A stretch of DNA of 64,000 bases, taken from contig JBBPEB010000005.1 of the NCBI GenBank assembly GCA_039096225.1, positions 152,501 through 216,500 on the forward strand, written 5' to 3'. Each line of letters opens with the position of its first letter. The first letter of the stretch is position 1. The translations under genes and the position numbers were made by a program. Below are positions 1-11,403 of the stretch, piece after piece. The notes beneath the pieces were generated by a model. It saw only the letters and a list, made by a program, of their open reading frames with translations, was not told the DNA's origin and searched no databases. Source of the DNA: Blastocystis sp. Blastoise (lineage: Eukaryota > Sar > Bigyra > Opalinata > Blastocystidae).

Positions 1-65
1 TCATAATAATCATAATCATAATAATAAACATAATAAAACCAATAACAATAAACATAACAATATAC

Positions 66-543
66 GCTTGTAATATACGATAATATATCTTTTGCAGCAA
101 GATATAATAATCCAGGGGTTTTGGGGTCTCCATGCATCGTATATGTTTTACCACTTGATGTTTGCCCATAAGCCATAATTGTACCTATAAAATAATATTA
201 AAAAATAATGACTATAATCTAAATTAAACAATATTTAAAAAATTATTATTATTATCTAAATTAAGCAATATAAAATATAAATATTTTCAATACCATTAAT
301 TCCTTTAAGAAATGAATCAACAATAGGCTTTCCAATTGTATTATATACGTCTTGAGAGGTACAATGGCCATCAAAAACAGAATCATAAAAGAAATTTGAA
401 TTCATTTTTGTTTTCCCTTCAATATCACATTCAGTAATACAATTTGTTTGTCTGTTGCATATCCATCCAATCCTATCCCTTGATATTTTCTCTCGATCAT
501 TTAATGGTCGCATTCGAACTGCAACAGCAATATGTTCTGACAT
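66..543 (-). CDS. Kinesin motor domain, N-terminal part (gene continues past left edge)
   Basis: Microtubule motor ATPase, N-terminal motor class. Exon 1 is 294-543 and exon 2 is 66-184, joined through a GT-AG intron (185-293). A further donor (GTATATTG) at about 65 leads off the window. The spliced protein opens with MSEHIAVAVRMRPLNDRE, the usual first motor strand. After the splice it reads NGTIMAYGQTSSGKTYTM, which carries the P-loop GQTSSGKT at residues 90-97. The match begins at residue 4, so there is no N-terminal extension. The spacing and the DxVFDGHCTSQDVYNTI segment resemble kinesin-7 (CENP-E-like) motors. That subfamily is an inference from about 120 residues; kinesin itself is firm. 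Switch I, switch II and the stalk are not in the window. Confidence 0.9.
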
Positions 544-1002
544 TTTTATTAGTATGTCTCTCTTAGCTACACTAATTTAAGTACTAAAAATAAGAAAAGG
601 GCACAAAAGAATACAATAAGTATAAAAATATATAGATCTCGAAAATTTTGAAAAACTAAGTGTTCTTTGATTTATTCCCAAGAATATATTTTTTATTACT
701 ATTTGTTTAAAAAGACCGCGAGTTTATTTAAATTTCTTATAGTATATATAAAAAACTTAATTTGAACAAAACAAAATAATAATTGTATGATTATATATCT
801 ACAAATAAAGGAATAATAATCAAGAACAGAGAAAATAAACACTTTTGAAAGTAGAATAAATCTCTCTCTTCAAAACTAAGGAAAGATCGGTTTTATATAA
901 ATTAATTTTTAAAAAAATACATAATATTATAAACATATAGAAAAAAAAACAAATTTAAAAATATTTCGAAAAATATATAAATTACTATTATAGTTTATTG
1001 TT
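544..1002. other. Intergenic: kinesin promoter side and transhydrogenase 3' end
   Basis: AT-rich spacer of 459 bp between two minus-strand genes. I see no open frame or RNA gene. It should hold the kinesin promoter and the transhydrogenase terminator, but I recognise no specific element. Confidence 0.5.
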
Positions 1003-4000
1003 TTACTTGGCTTGGAACATATCAAGCATACGTTTAGTAACAATGAAACCACCACCAATATTAATAGCAGAAAGGAAGATAGCGGCAACAGAGAACCAAA
1101 TGGAAACAGATGCAAGTTTATCAAGCATTTGAGACATACCACCAAGAACGACAATACCAGAAATAGCGTTGGTAACAGACATAAGAGGAGTATGAAGAGA
1201 AGGAGCAACTCCCCAAATAGAGTTATAACCAACAACACAAGAAAGAGCAAAGATCATAAGTTGGCTATTTAAGGAAGAAGGAAGGAAAACACCACAAAGA
1301 GCAAGAATAACAATAAGAACAAGAACAGCTAAAGTACGTCTAACACCATCAGATAAGTTTTGTTGAGGTAATACAGAAACGGACTTAGTCATAGTCTTCT
1401 TATGAACAAGTTTTTGTGGAGGAGGACCAACAGGAGCAGGAGGAGGATAAGTAACAACTTTTTCATGAGCAACAGTCATAGCACGAATAACATCATCATC
1501 AAAAGAAATCTTAAAGTCTTTAGCACCACCCATTTGTTCTAATAATCTGAAAATATTATTAGCATACATTTCAGAGGCAATACGACCCATACGACATGGA
1601 AGTTGTTTATAACCAACAATAGTAATACCATTATAGACAATTTTCTTACCAGGTTCAGTAAGTTCACAATTACCACCAGTTCTAGCAGCTAAATCAACAA
1701 TAACAGAGCCAGTCTTCATAACATCAACAGCTTCTTTCTTAACAAGAATAGGAGCTCTCTTACCAGGAATAGCAGCAGTAGAAATAATAATATCACATTC
1801 AGAAGCTTGTTTTTTGAAGAGTTCCATTTCAGCAGCAATATATTCAGGAGACATAGTCTTAGCATAACCACCAGCACCTTCACCAGATTCATTCTTAGCA
1901 AAATCAAGAAGTAAGAAAGTACCACCCATAGATTCAACTTGTTCTTTACAGACTTCTCTAGTATCGAAACAACGGACATCAGCACCAAGAGATTTAGCAG
2001 CACCAACAGCTTCAAGACCAGCAACACCAGCACCAATAATAAGAACTTTAGCAGGAGCAAATTTACCAGCAGCAGTAATTTGAGGAGCAAAGAATCCTTC
2101 AAAATTATCACAAGCTTCAATAACAGCACGATAACCAGAAATCTTACCCATAGAAGAAAGAGAATCAAGTTTTTGAGCAGTAGTAGTACGAGGAACACAA
2201 TCCATAGCTAACCAGCTAACACCCTTAGCAGCTAATTCTTTAAGATCATCAGTATGTTGAGCAGGAGAAGCATAAGAAATAAGTACTTGATTTTCATGAA
2301 GAAGAGCTTTTTCTTCATTAGTAGGTTCATTTATCTTAATAATAATATCAGAAGTAGAGAAAAGTTCTTCACGAGTAAGAATCTTAACACCAACTCTTTC
2401 ATATTCAGCAGGAAGAATCTTAACACCATTACCAGCATTTTGTTCAATATTTACTTGGAAACCAAGTTTACGAAGTTTAATAGCAGCATCAGGAGTAATA
2501 GCAACACGAGTTTCTTCTTCACCAGTTTCAAGAGGAACACCAACAGTCTTAGTAGTAGGGAATTCTTCAGGATTAAAAGCTTCAACAACAGGACCAGTAA
2601 CAGCCTTCATTTCATGAGAAGAGCCAGCAGCAATAGTCTTAGATTTTTCTCTTAAAATATCAACAAGTTCTTGAGTAGTTTTCTTAGCATCACCAAAGAA
2701 CATATTAGAATTTTCATAGAAGAAAAGAGGATTAGAAACATCAGCATAACCTTTACTCATAGATCTCTTAAAGACAATAACTCTCTTAGATTCCCAAACA
2801 CGAATAACAGGCATACCAGCAATAGCAGATTCAGGATCAGTTTCAGCAGCAGGGTTAACAGTATCATTAGCACCAATAACTAAAACAACATCAACATCAG
2901 ACATAGTAGGGTTAACTTCATCCATTTCAAGAACAATATTATAAGGTACATTAGCTTCAGCTAAAAGTACATTCATATGACCAGGAAGACGACCAGCAAC
3001 AGGGTGAATACCAAACTTAACATCTTTACCAGCAGCTCTAAGAATAGAAGTTAATTCAGCAACAGGATATTGAGCATGAGCAACAGCCATACCATAACCA
3101 GGGACAATAAGAACTTTCTTAGCACTCCAAAGATAATCAGCAACACCAGCAGCTTCAATAGGGAAATGAGGACGTTCAGGTTCATCAGCCTTCTTAGCTT
3201 TCTTAGGACCAGAACCTTCACCAAAACCACCAGCAAGAACGTTCATAAGAGAACGATTCATAGCTTGACACATGATATAAGATAAAATAGTACCAGAAGA
3301 AGCAACAATAGAACCAGTAATAATTAAAATAGTATTACTAATCATAAAACCAGCCATAGTACAAGAAATACCAGAGAAAGCATTAAGAACAGAAATAACA
3401 ACAGGCATATCAGCACCACCAATAGGAACAACAAAGAATATACCATAGACAAGAGAAACAATAATTAAACCAAGCATATAAAGCCAGTTTAATTGACTTT
3501 CAGGGAACCAATCAACAGTATAATAACCATTACTTTCACCACAACCAACGTTGTAATAAGAAGTCCAACCAGTTAAAAGCATAAAAGCAATAATAAGAAC
3601 ATAGAAGACGATATTGAAGAACATCTTAGCAGGAATATTAACGTTCTTAATAGTACCACTAAGCTTTAAACAAGCAATAACTGATCCAGAGAAAGTCATT
3701 AAACCAACAAATAAACCAATAATAAGGAAAGCCATTTGAAGTCTACTGTTTTCAACAGGCATAGGAGCACCTTCCATAGACATACCAGCACTATATATAT
3801 ATATATATATTATATTGTAATATAAATGATATTAGTTTCTGATATATATATTTAAAAACAATAATGAAAACATACTAACTAGAGAAATAGAGACCAATAC
3901 TTTCACAGGCAGCAGCGAGACCACCAAAAGCATTAAGAAGACCAACCATTTGAGGCATACCAGTCATAGCTACAGTAAGAGCCATCCACTATATAAATTA

Positions 4001-4576
4001 TATATATATTATTATCATGATATTATCACTATTCATAATGATTATGATTTCAAAATATGTATTTAAAAAAAATCTAAAAAAAAAAATTTTAATTTTATAA
4101 AAGAAATGAAATAAACAAGCATAAAATAAGTGTTAAAGCAATTAAAGAAGAAAATTAAATTAAAATTTAAATTATTTAAAAAAAAATCCATTAAAAAAAA
4201 ATAAAAAACACGAAAAAAAATAATCATATATATATACAGCACCAACAAAGATACCAAGAATAATAGCAACAACGGGTATCCACCAAACATAATATAAATC
4301 ATTAATTCCTTCAATAGATGACATAAGAGAATATAATCCAGTCTTTACAAATTGAGCAAGACAAGCAATAAGCATACCAATGATACCAAACCAGTTACCA
4401 GCTCTAGCACTTTCTTGTTGAGAAAGACCAAGAATGGAGAAGATGAAGAGAACAGCAGCAGCTACAAAAGCAACTTCTATAATATCATTAATCTTATCAG
4501 TAGTAAATGGGAATAAATTAGTATTCAGTGAGTAGGTACACTCAGCTAAATTAACAGAATCAAAAATTTGAGCCAT
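1003..4576 (-). CDS. Proton-translocating NAD(P)+ transhydrogenase, fused beta-alpha form
   Basis: Moves hydride between NADH and NADP+ coupled to proton flow across a membrane, supplying NADPH. Exons are 4238-4576, 3876-3988 and 1003-3790, giving 1079 residues. Order: PntB-type membrane domain (about 1-350); NADP-binding domain III (about 360-535, with GYGMAVAHAQYP and GANDTVNPAAE); a linker; PntA-type NAD-binding domain I (about 565-940, with GAGVAGLEA); a Pro-rich stretch (PPPAPVGPPP); and a C-terminal membrane domain. So beta precedes alpha, as in the fused enzymes of some amoebae and apicomplexans, unlike the single-chain animal enzyme, which starts with alpha. The N-terminus MAQIFDSVNLAECTYS lacks an obvious arginine-rich mitochondrial presequence. 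Codon use is strongly biased, with many GCT and GGT, which suggests high expression. CCAAT boxes lie upstream at 4724-4728 and 4796-4800. Confidence 0.95.
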
Positions 4577-5655
4577 TTTTATATAATGGTAATATATAAT
4601 TCCTTAATTAATTTTTGAATAAAAGTTCTACCTATTACGTCTTAAAGAATTATAACCATTGAATTTTTAATTCAACTATTGAATGGTTTATTTGGAGATT
4701 ATGGACTACACCAAACTTCTAAACCAATCATATGTAGATTCCTTTTTGATGCAGCCTCTTCGAGATCGACAAAGAAAGCCTCATCGTCTGATTAACCAAT
4801 AGAAACCTATTTAAAAAGGAGGGCTAAATAGAATGGTTTCTAGAATTTCGTTTTTTATTGCCAAAAACAATTCTTATCTTCACGGGGATTCCAACAGAAT
4901 GAAGGGTCTCCAAACGATCTTGGTCATATCTTAAGAAAAAAAGATTATTGACCTATATATATATGTACCCATATTTTCTCACATTCTTCAAATTACAAAA
5001 ATCATAAATACAAATGAACGAATCTTTATCATTAACACTGAAAGAAATTCCATTCCCCTCTTTTGTTTTTTTCGAGATCTTCTTCTTTAATGAAATTATT
5101 TTGCTATTCACACTAGACCTGACGTATTGTATTCACATTCAAACTTTGTTAATAAAATTATGACACCGAAGAAGAATGTGATCTGTGATTATTTGAGTTT
5201 TTCTTTTGTTGATAGAAGAGTCATATTTGTTTTTGATCCACCTTGTTGTGAATAGAATATCTTACGTTTCATAGATAATATTTAATAAAGTAATATCATA
5301 ATAATGTGTTATTGACTTGAATTTCATTTCTCAAATGATTCTAGAATTTGTTAGTAGATGATTTAAATAGTGGTAATTCTATACATGATCGCTAATCATA
5401 ATAAATAATAAGGAAATAATTTTCTATTATAAAAAAAAATGTCAATTGCGTGTTTAAATCAACAAGTATTGTTTAATGTACATATTATCTTTAAAGAAAC
5501 AATAGCATCACACATATAGAATCTGAAAAAAGAAAAGACTGAAAGAAATTTTATAAATAAAAAAAAAATACTAGAAGGAAAACAAAACAAATAGTATTAA
5601 ATAGTGTAATATATTAACATGCAAATAATGTAATAAATAGTTATAATAGTACAAT
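4577..5655. other. Intergenic between transhydrogenase and AP-beta
   Basis: About 1.1 kb. It is somewhat less AT-rich than introns around 4680-5300. It contains two CCAAT pentamers (4724-4728 and 4796-4800) within 225 bp of the transhydrogenase start. I found no convincing gene or structured RNA. Confidence 0.5.
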
Positions 5656-8600
5656 TTAATTCCAATAGCTATTAGGATCATCATTTTCTTCTTCATCTTC
5701 TTCCTCTTCTTCATCATCATCATCTTCTTCTTCTTCTTCATCATCATCTTCATCATCGTCATCTTCTTCTTCATCATCGTCGTCATCTTCATCATCATCA
5801 TCATCTTCATCATCATCATCGCTATCATCATCATCATCGTCATCGTCATCATCTTCACTATCTTCAGCTTCACGTCCTTCATGAACAGAAGCCTTCTTAA
5901 CGAAAGATTCAGGATTCTAAAGAAAAAATAATTAGATAGAATATATTGAATAGGCAAATAATATATATAATAATAATAATAATATATAAAAATAATAATT
6001 ATAAATAAAATAATAATTATAAATAAAATAATAATAATAAATAAAATAATAATAATATAAATAAAAATAATAATAATAATATAAAATAATAATAATAAAA
6101 TACCTTTTGATAGACAGCAGCAAGAGTAGCAATATTGCCAATAAGTAAATCAAGAAGAGAAGGTTCTAAATCATCAGAAGCATCAGAAATAAGAGGTCTT
6201 TCAGCACAAACGATATCTCTGGCAGTTTCAGGATCAGCAGATAATAATCTCCAATACATAAAACCTCTATCACGAATATCAGGATTATTACTATATTGAG
6301 TAACACTACTTAAAACTTCTTTTACTAAATCTTGAGATTCAGAAGGATTATATAAGAATAATTTAACAGTAGCAGTTAATAAAGATAATTGAACAACAGC
6401 AGGTTCTTCTTCAAATCCTTCAACGAAAGATTCTAAAAGTTCATCAGAATTATCAATACGATCAGCATATCTATAAAAAAGTATATGTTATATTATATAT
6501 AAATATAATAATAATATAAATAGTAATGATATTAATAATAATAGAATATATAATAATAACACAATATAAATAATATATGAATAGAATAACATACTCACCA
6601 ATAATCCAGATCATAGCAGCCTTAGCTTCAGGTTCATCGAGAGTATCAAGATTTTGACATAAGATACCAATAATAGATTCGTATTTATTAGGATAACGTC
6701 TGAAAATATCACGAATAACAATAATAGCTTCTTGAACGACATAATTAACCTTTTCTTGAATAAGACCTAAAAGAGCCTTAACACATTTTTCAGATGATTT
6801 TTGAAGTCTAATAGCACATTTACCAATACAACGGACAGCTTTTCTAACGATATCAACATCAACTTCTTGAGCATAACCCTTAAATTCAGATAAAACTTGA
6901 TCAATATTTCTATCAGTAGCTAACTTGACCATAATATCCATCTTTTCAATCTTAACGTAAATAGGATCATTATATTTACAGAAGAAAACACGAATTTCAT
7001 TAGATAAAATATCAGATCTCTTTTGAACAATAAGGTTAATGTTACGAAGAGAAACATATTGAATTTCACTATGTTCATTAGAAAGAAGAGTTACAAGCTA
7101 TATAAAGGATTATAGTATTATATTTATATTATATTTATTATATTTATATTATATTTATTATATTTATATTATATTTATTATATTTATTATATTTATTATA
7201 TTTATTATATTTATATTATATTTATTATATTTATATTATATTTATTATATTTATTATATATATACAGGAGGAGCCATCTTACGAACTAAAGAACGAATAG
7301 TATCTTGACGAGTAATGTATTCAAGATAACTAGAATTGAAAAAAAAATTATTATATATATATTAAATAAATAATAAATAAATAAAATAGATCATATATAT
7401 ATATACGCCATAATGACTTTAACAGCACAAAGGACAACAGCAGTATTATTATGTTGTAATCTGGATTGAATTCTTTCAATGATTTGTTCAGCTTCACGAT
7501 CATCTCTTGGTTCATAACGAACTAAACAATCTAATATATAACATTGACCCCATTCAGTACATTCTTGAAGAGCAACAAGTAATTTTTGTAAAACAGAAGT
7601 ATTAATTTGAAGAATTTCAGTAGGAGAATTATCAGAAATTTCACAAAGAGCAGCAATAGCATTAGCAACAACCTATATTATAGACATATAATTAGATTCG
7701 CATTATTATCAATAATTTATAAGAATATAATTTAATGATTATTTTACACAATAAAAAATAATAAATAAAAAAATAATAAATAAAAAAATAATAAATAAAA
7801 AAATAATAAATAAAAAAATAATAAATAAAAAAATAATAAATAAAAAAATAATAAATAAAAAAATAATAAATAAAAAAATAATAAATAAAAAAATAATAAA
7901 TAAAAAAATAATAAATAAAAAAATAATAAATAATACATACAGTTGGGTTATCATCAGAAATCATATCATGAAGAATATCAATAAATCCTTGTTCTTCGAC
8001 CATTTGAGGAGCGATATCATATAATTTACAGACACACATAGCAGCAGTCTTACGGACATAAGGATCCTATATAGAAGAAACATCAAATTAAACATATATT
8101 CAAATTATTATAAACTTTAAAAAATATATATATATGCAATATATATACAGGATCACTTAAACAGGTTCTTAAAGGTTCAGTTAAGTATTCAGCAATTTTA
8201 TCACTATGAATACAACCCATAGTTCTGACAGATAAACCTCTAAGAAGAGCATTTTGATCACTAGCATCCTATAAAGAAATAAATATCCATAGAATAAATC
8301 TTATTATAATATAGAAAACATAAAACTATTCACAACAATAACAAAAGGTATCTTTCAATGAATTCTATAAATACCTTAATAAAAGATTGGACAGCAAGAA
8401 TAGCAAGATCTGGCTTTTCATCAGCATAGTTAATTAAATAAAGATAACAAAGTTTCTTCATTTCAAGATCACCTTGTTGCATACAGTTGACAACATCAAT
8501 GAAAAGTTTAGAGACATCTAAACCAATGGTCATAAGAGCAATAACCTTCTTAAGAGCCTCTTTCTTATCTTGAGGTTTATTGGAATCAAGTAAAGTCTTT

Positions 8601-8662
8601 AATTCACCAACTTCACCCTTCTTACCATCAGCAAATATCTTCTTATCGTTCTTACCAGACAT
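5656..8662 (-). CDS. AP-1/AP-2-type beta adaptin trunk with acidic C-terminal tail, no ear
   Basis: Large subunit of a clathrin adaptor complex. Eight exons, all phase-consistent: 8375-8662, 8149-8268, 7941-8066, 7407-7672, 7266-7329, 6595-7097, 6104-6470 and 5656-5916, giving 664 residues. Residues 1 to about 578 follow beta1/beta2 adaptin closely: [12 protein letters not shown] near the start, [55 protein letters not shown] and [12 protein letters not shown]. Usual family length is about 900-950. Here the hinge and appendage are absent. The last exon instead encodes [14 protein letters not shown] followed by roughly 60 residues that are almost all Asp/Glu, ending NDDPNSYWN and a TAA stop. 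The introns hold the 15-bp minisatellite (7750-7932) and the TTTATTATA-type repeat (7118-7257). Whether it serves AP-1, AP-2 or both cannot be decided from sequence. Confidence 0.93.
7118..7257. repeat. TTTATTATA/TTTATATTA repeat inside AP-beta intron 5
   Basis: Alternating ATTTATTAT and ATTTATATTAT units fill most of the intron between exons 5 and 6. It is a pure A/T simple repeat with no coding potential. Confidence 0.8.
7750..7932. repeat. 15-bp minisatellite, about 12 copies, in AP-beta intron 3
   Basis: The unit AAATAATAAATAAAA recurs with an exact 15-bp period: consecutive 60-base lines are identical, four units per line. It occupies almost the whole intron between exons 3 and 4. Because 15 is a multiple of 3, it produces spurious open frames on the minus strand. 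Confidence 0.9.
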
Positions 8663-9320
8663 GACGATTTAATAGATTGAACAAAGATAAAATAATAAAA
8701 AGATGCGATACTCTTTATCATTTGAATGTCTGTAGGAGCTTCAATTTCTTCATATTTTTTCATCGTTATCATAGAGAGGATTGCAGAGACGACAGACGCA
8801 AAACCATTGATTTTTCTTTGGAAATCTCTTCTTAGGTGATTTGACGATAATTCGTGAATAATCTCGTTTTATCCCTTATTTTTGACTCTTTTTCTACTAT
8901 TAATTGTATTTTAGATCTATTTCTATCGTTTTCCATATTATTTCTCTTCTATACATTCAATAGAATTGTTCTCTTGCTTATACATAAGTTTGTCCTCAAT
9001 AAAAAGTCACTATTATATAATTAAGTGTTAATCATTATATGGGTCGTTGTCTTTATATAATGTATTATCATGTCTATGGAATTGCTAGCATGTTTAAAGA
9101 GATCTAGATTTGTTGATTTTATAGGATGTGTCATTGCTAATCATGTTTTCTAGAAAATACGTGTTCTTTTTATTTATGAATAATACCTATTATCTTTAAA
9201 ATCCTTAAACAATCAATTAGCGTAAGTGTAATTATGAAAAAAAAAACACAACAAGACTACAATTTAAAGAAATTTCTAAAATCTACAATATATATAGATA
9301 AATAATAAATAAAATAGTAA
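8663..9320. other. Intergenic between AP-beta start and PIG-L stop
   Basis: 658 bp with no open frame or RNA gene that I can support. It includes the AP-beta promoter and the PIG-L 3' end. A T-rich stretch (8870-8960) lies 5' of AP-beta. Confidence 0.5.
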
Positions 9321-10302
9321 TTACTCTATTTTGTTCCATGTGTTAATTGTAGTATAACGAGAAAAGAGTACAAATAGCCATCGAAACCACACAAACTGAC
9401 TAGCATGACTCTTCATTGCGTGAATGTTTTCTATGATACAATTATTATAAACCATAAACGCATGTTTAGACATTAAGGACATCATATAATCAAAAACACC
9501 AATATATTTTCTAATGATACTCACACTTTGAAGAGTATATAAAGGAATACCTATCTTCATTAATTGCAAGTATTGAACGCATATTTGAAAACATGAAATA
9601 TGATTGGGATGCCCGGATACACCATAATTATCAAATGTAAAGATCTATATATATAATCATGAATTTTTTGTTAAATACATATTAGACGAATTAAGAGTGA
9701 TTCAAGAATAGATTTCTAATTAAAAATGTGACTAAATACATACGCAATCAATAGAATGTTCATGAATGTAATTGGAAAGAGTCTTAACAGCTTTATTGAT
9801 ATCCCAAACTGCTTTCATACCATCCTAAATTTAATAAATTAAATTATATAATGCATTATACAAGGTTTTACAAGAAAATTATTAAAAAAAAAGAGAATAT
9901 TTGTCATACAAGATAATTTTTATCATCAAGAACTTCTACATTGTCTCCTTTAATTCCGAGAGACATTGCAGCTTTATACAATTCTTGTTTTCTGATCTCT
10001 CCTAAACCATTAAAGTTACCTATAACGTATAAAACAAATAACAGTAATACTGTTTATATAACTTAATAAAATATACCAGTTGTAAAGCATAAAATATGGA
10101 GATTCTTATTGTGTTTCACCAAATAATCAACTGTCGGAACGTAGAACATTGATTCGTCATCAGGATGAGCAATCACAAGAAGAGGTGATTGAATGGAATC
10201 CAAACAATTATGTATATTTTTTTGATTTCTCTTCTTATAATCAGCAAACATGATCACAAGGACAACAATTATTATTATTATAAAAATTATAAGTGCCAAC
10301 AT
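9321..10302 (-). CDS. PIGL: N-acetylglucosaminyl-phosphatidylinositol de-N-acetylase (PIG-L)
   Basis: Removes acetyl from GlcNAc-PI, the second step of GPI-anchor synthesis, on the cytoplasmic face of the ER. Exons are 10077-10302, 9910-10019, 9744-9824 and 9321-9644, giving 246 residues, close to the roughly 250 of animal PIG-L. An N-terminal membrane segment (residues 2-19, Ile/Val-rich) is followed by LLVIAHPDDESM with the metal-binding HPDDE at 46-50. The second metal motif GHPNH is at 150-154. The C-terminal TLQSVSIIRKYIG and FVWFRWLFVLFSRY align with the human end region. The start is the first ATG and places the membrane helix where the family has it. A 278-bp divergent promoter separates it from the J-domain gene. 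Confidence 0.93.
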
Positions 10303-10580
10303 AGATCACAATGCAAAAAAAAACAAATCTATCAGAAAAAAGTTTCATTTCTATTATAAATATTCTCTCGGATTAGATAAAAAAAGGATAATCTGAAAAT
10401 AAGCTAAAAATTTGGTTTTGGCGGTGTTTATTTTGTTTTTTGAATCACTTATTATTCTAATAGAGTTCAGTTATAGGTTTAAAATGAGCAAGTTTCTTTT
10501 TCTTGGTATTCATTATGAAACATCATTCACAATCTTTTTTTTCCTTTTTAAAGCTTTATTAGTTTTTTTTTTTTAGAAAA

Positions 10581-11369
10581 ATGGTGATGGATACAAGATT
10601 GTATGATTTATTTGATGTAGCTCCTGACGCGACACCACAAGAAATTAAAAAAGCTTTCCACAAGTTAGCATTGAAGTACCATCCTGATAAGAATCCTGGA
10701 GATGAAGAAGCAGCAAAAAAATTTATTAGCTTTAAGAATGCTTACGATATACTTTCTGATCCTAGAAAACGAGATGCTTATGATAAATATGGATTTAATG
10801 TTGCAAATGCCCTTGACGATCCTTATGCCGCTGCTACATCACCTGAAGTATTCATTTTTATATTTTTTAGTAGTGCCTTACAAATCAATTTCATTTTTAT
10901 TTTTTTTTGGCAGTGCCTAACAATTAATTTCCTTTTTTTATAGGCTATGGCTGGTATTCTTCAATCTTTTTCAAATGGCTTTCGATTATTTATTTTCCTT
11001 TTCTTTTTCTTTGTTGCTTTTATGATCATTTATTTCCCAAGTATATATAAATATTTCGTTTATTTATTTTTTTTGAAACGAAAATGGGATATGTTAATAT
11101 ATATAGTTATTTTTTAATATTATTATTGATATTTTGTTTATATATATATATATATATAGTAACATTAGGGTTACAATTGGATGGAACTATTCAATGGTTA
11201 TATACATGTGTGTTTATTCCTATATATCTTTTAGATATACCCGTCATTCTTATCTGTTTCTATTCTATATATACACTCTTTGTATATTTATTTACTTATA
11301 AGAAACGAAAGAATCAAGACTCAGAACTCGACGAAGACTCCGATCCTATTCAAGATATATTATCCTCTT

Positions 11370-11403
<34 letters not shown>

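Noticed and set aside
1012-3285. Several plus-strand open frames antisense to the transhydrogenase, Ser/Thr/Asn-rich
   Set aside because: They mirror the biased GCT/GGT/ACT codons of the real gene on the other strand and match no family.
7692-8039. Repeated hydrophobic YYFFIYYFF protein on the minus strand
   Set aside because: It is the 15-bp intronic minisatellite read in frame with the adjacent AP-beta exon.
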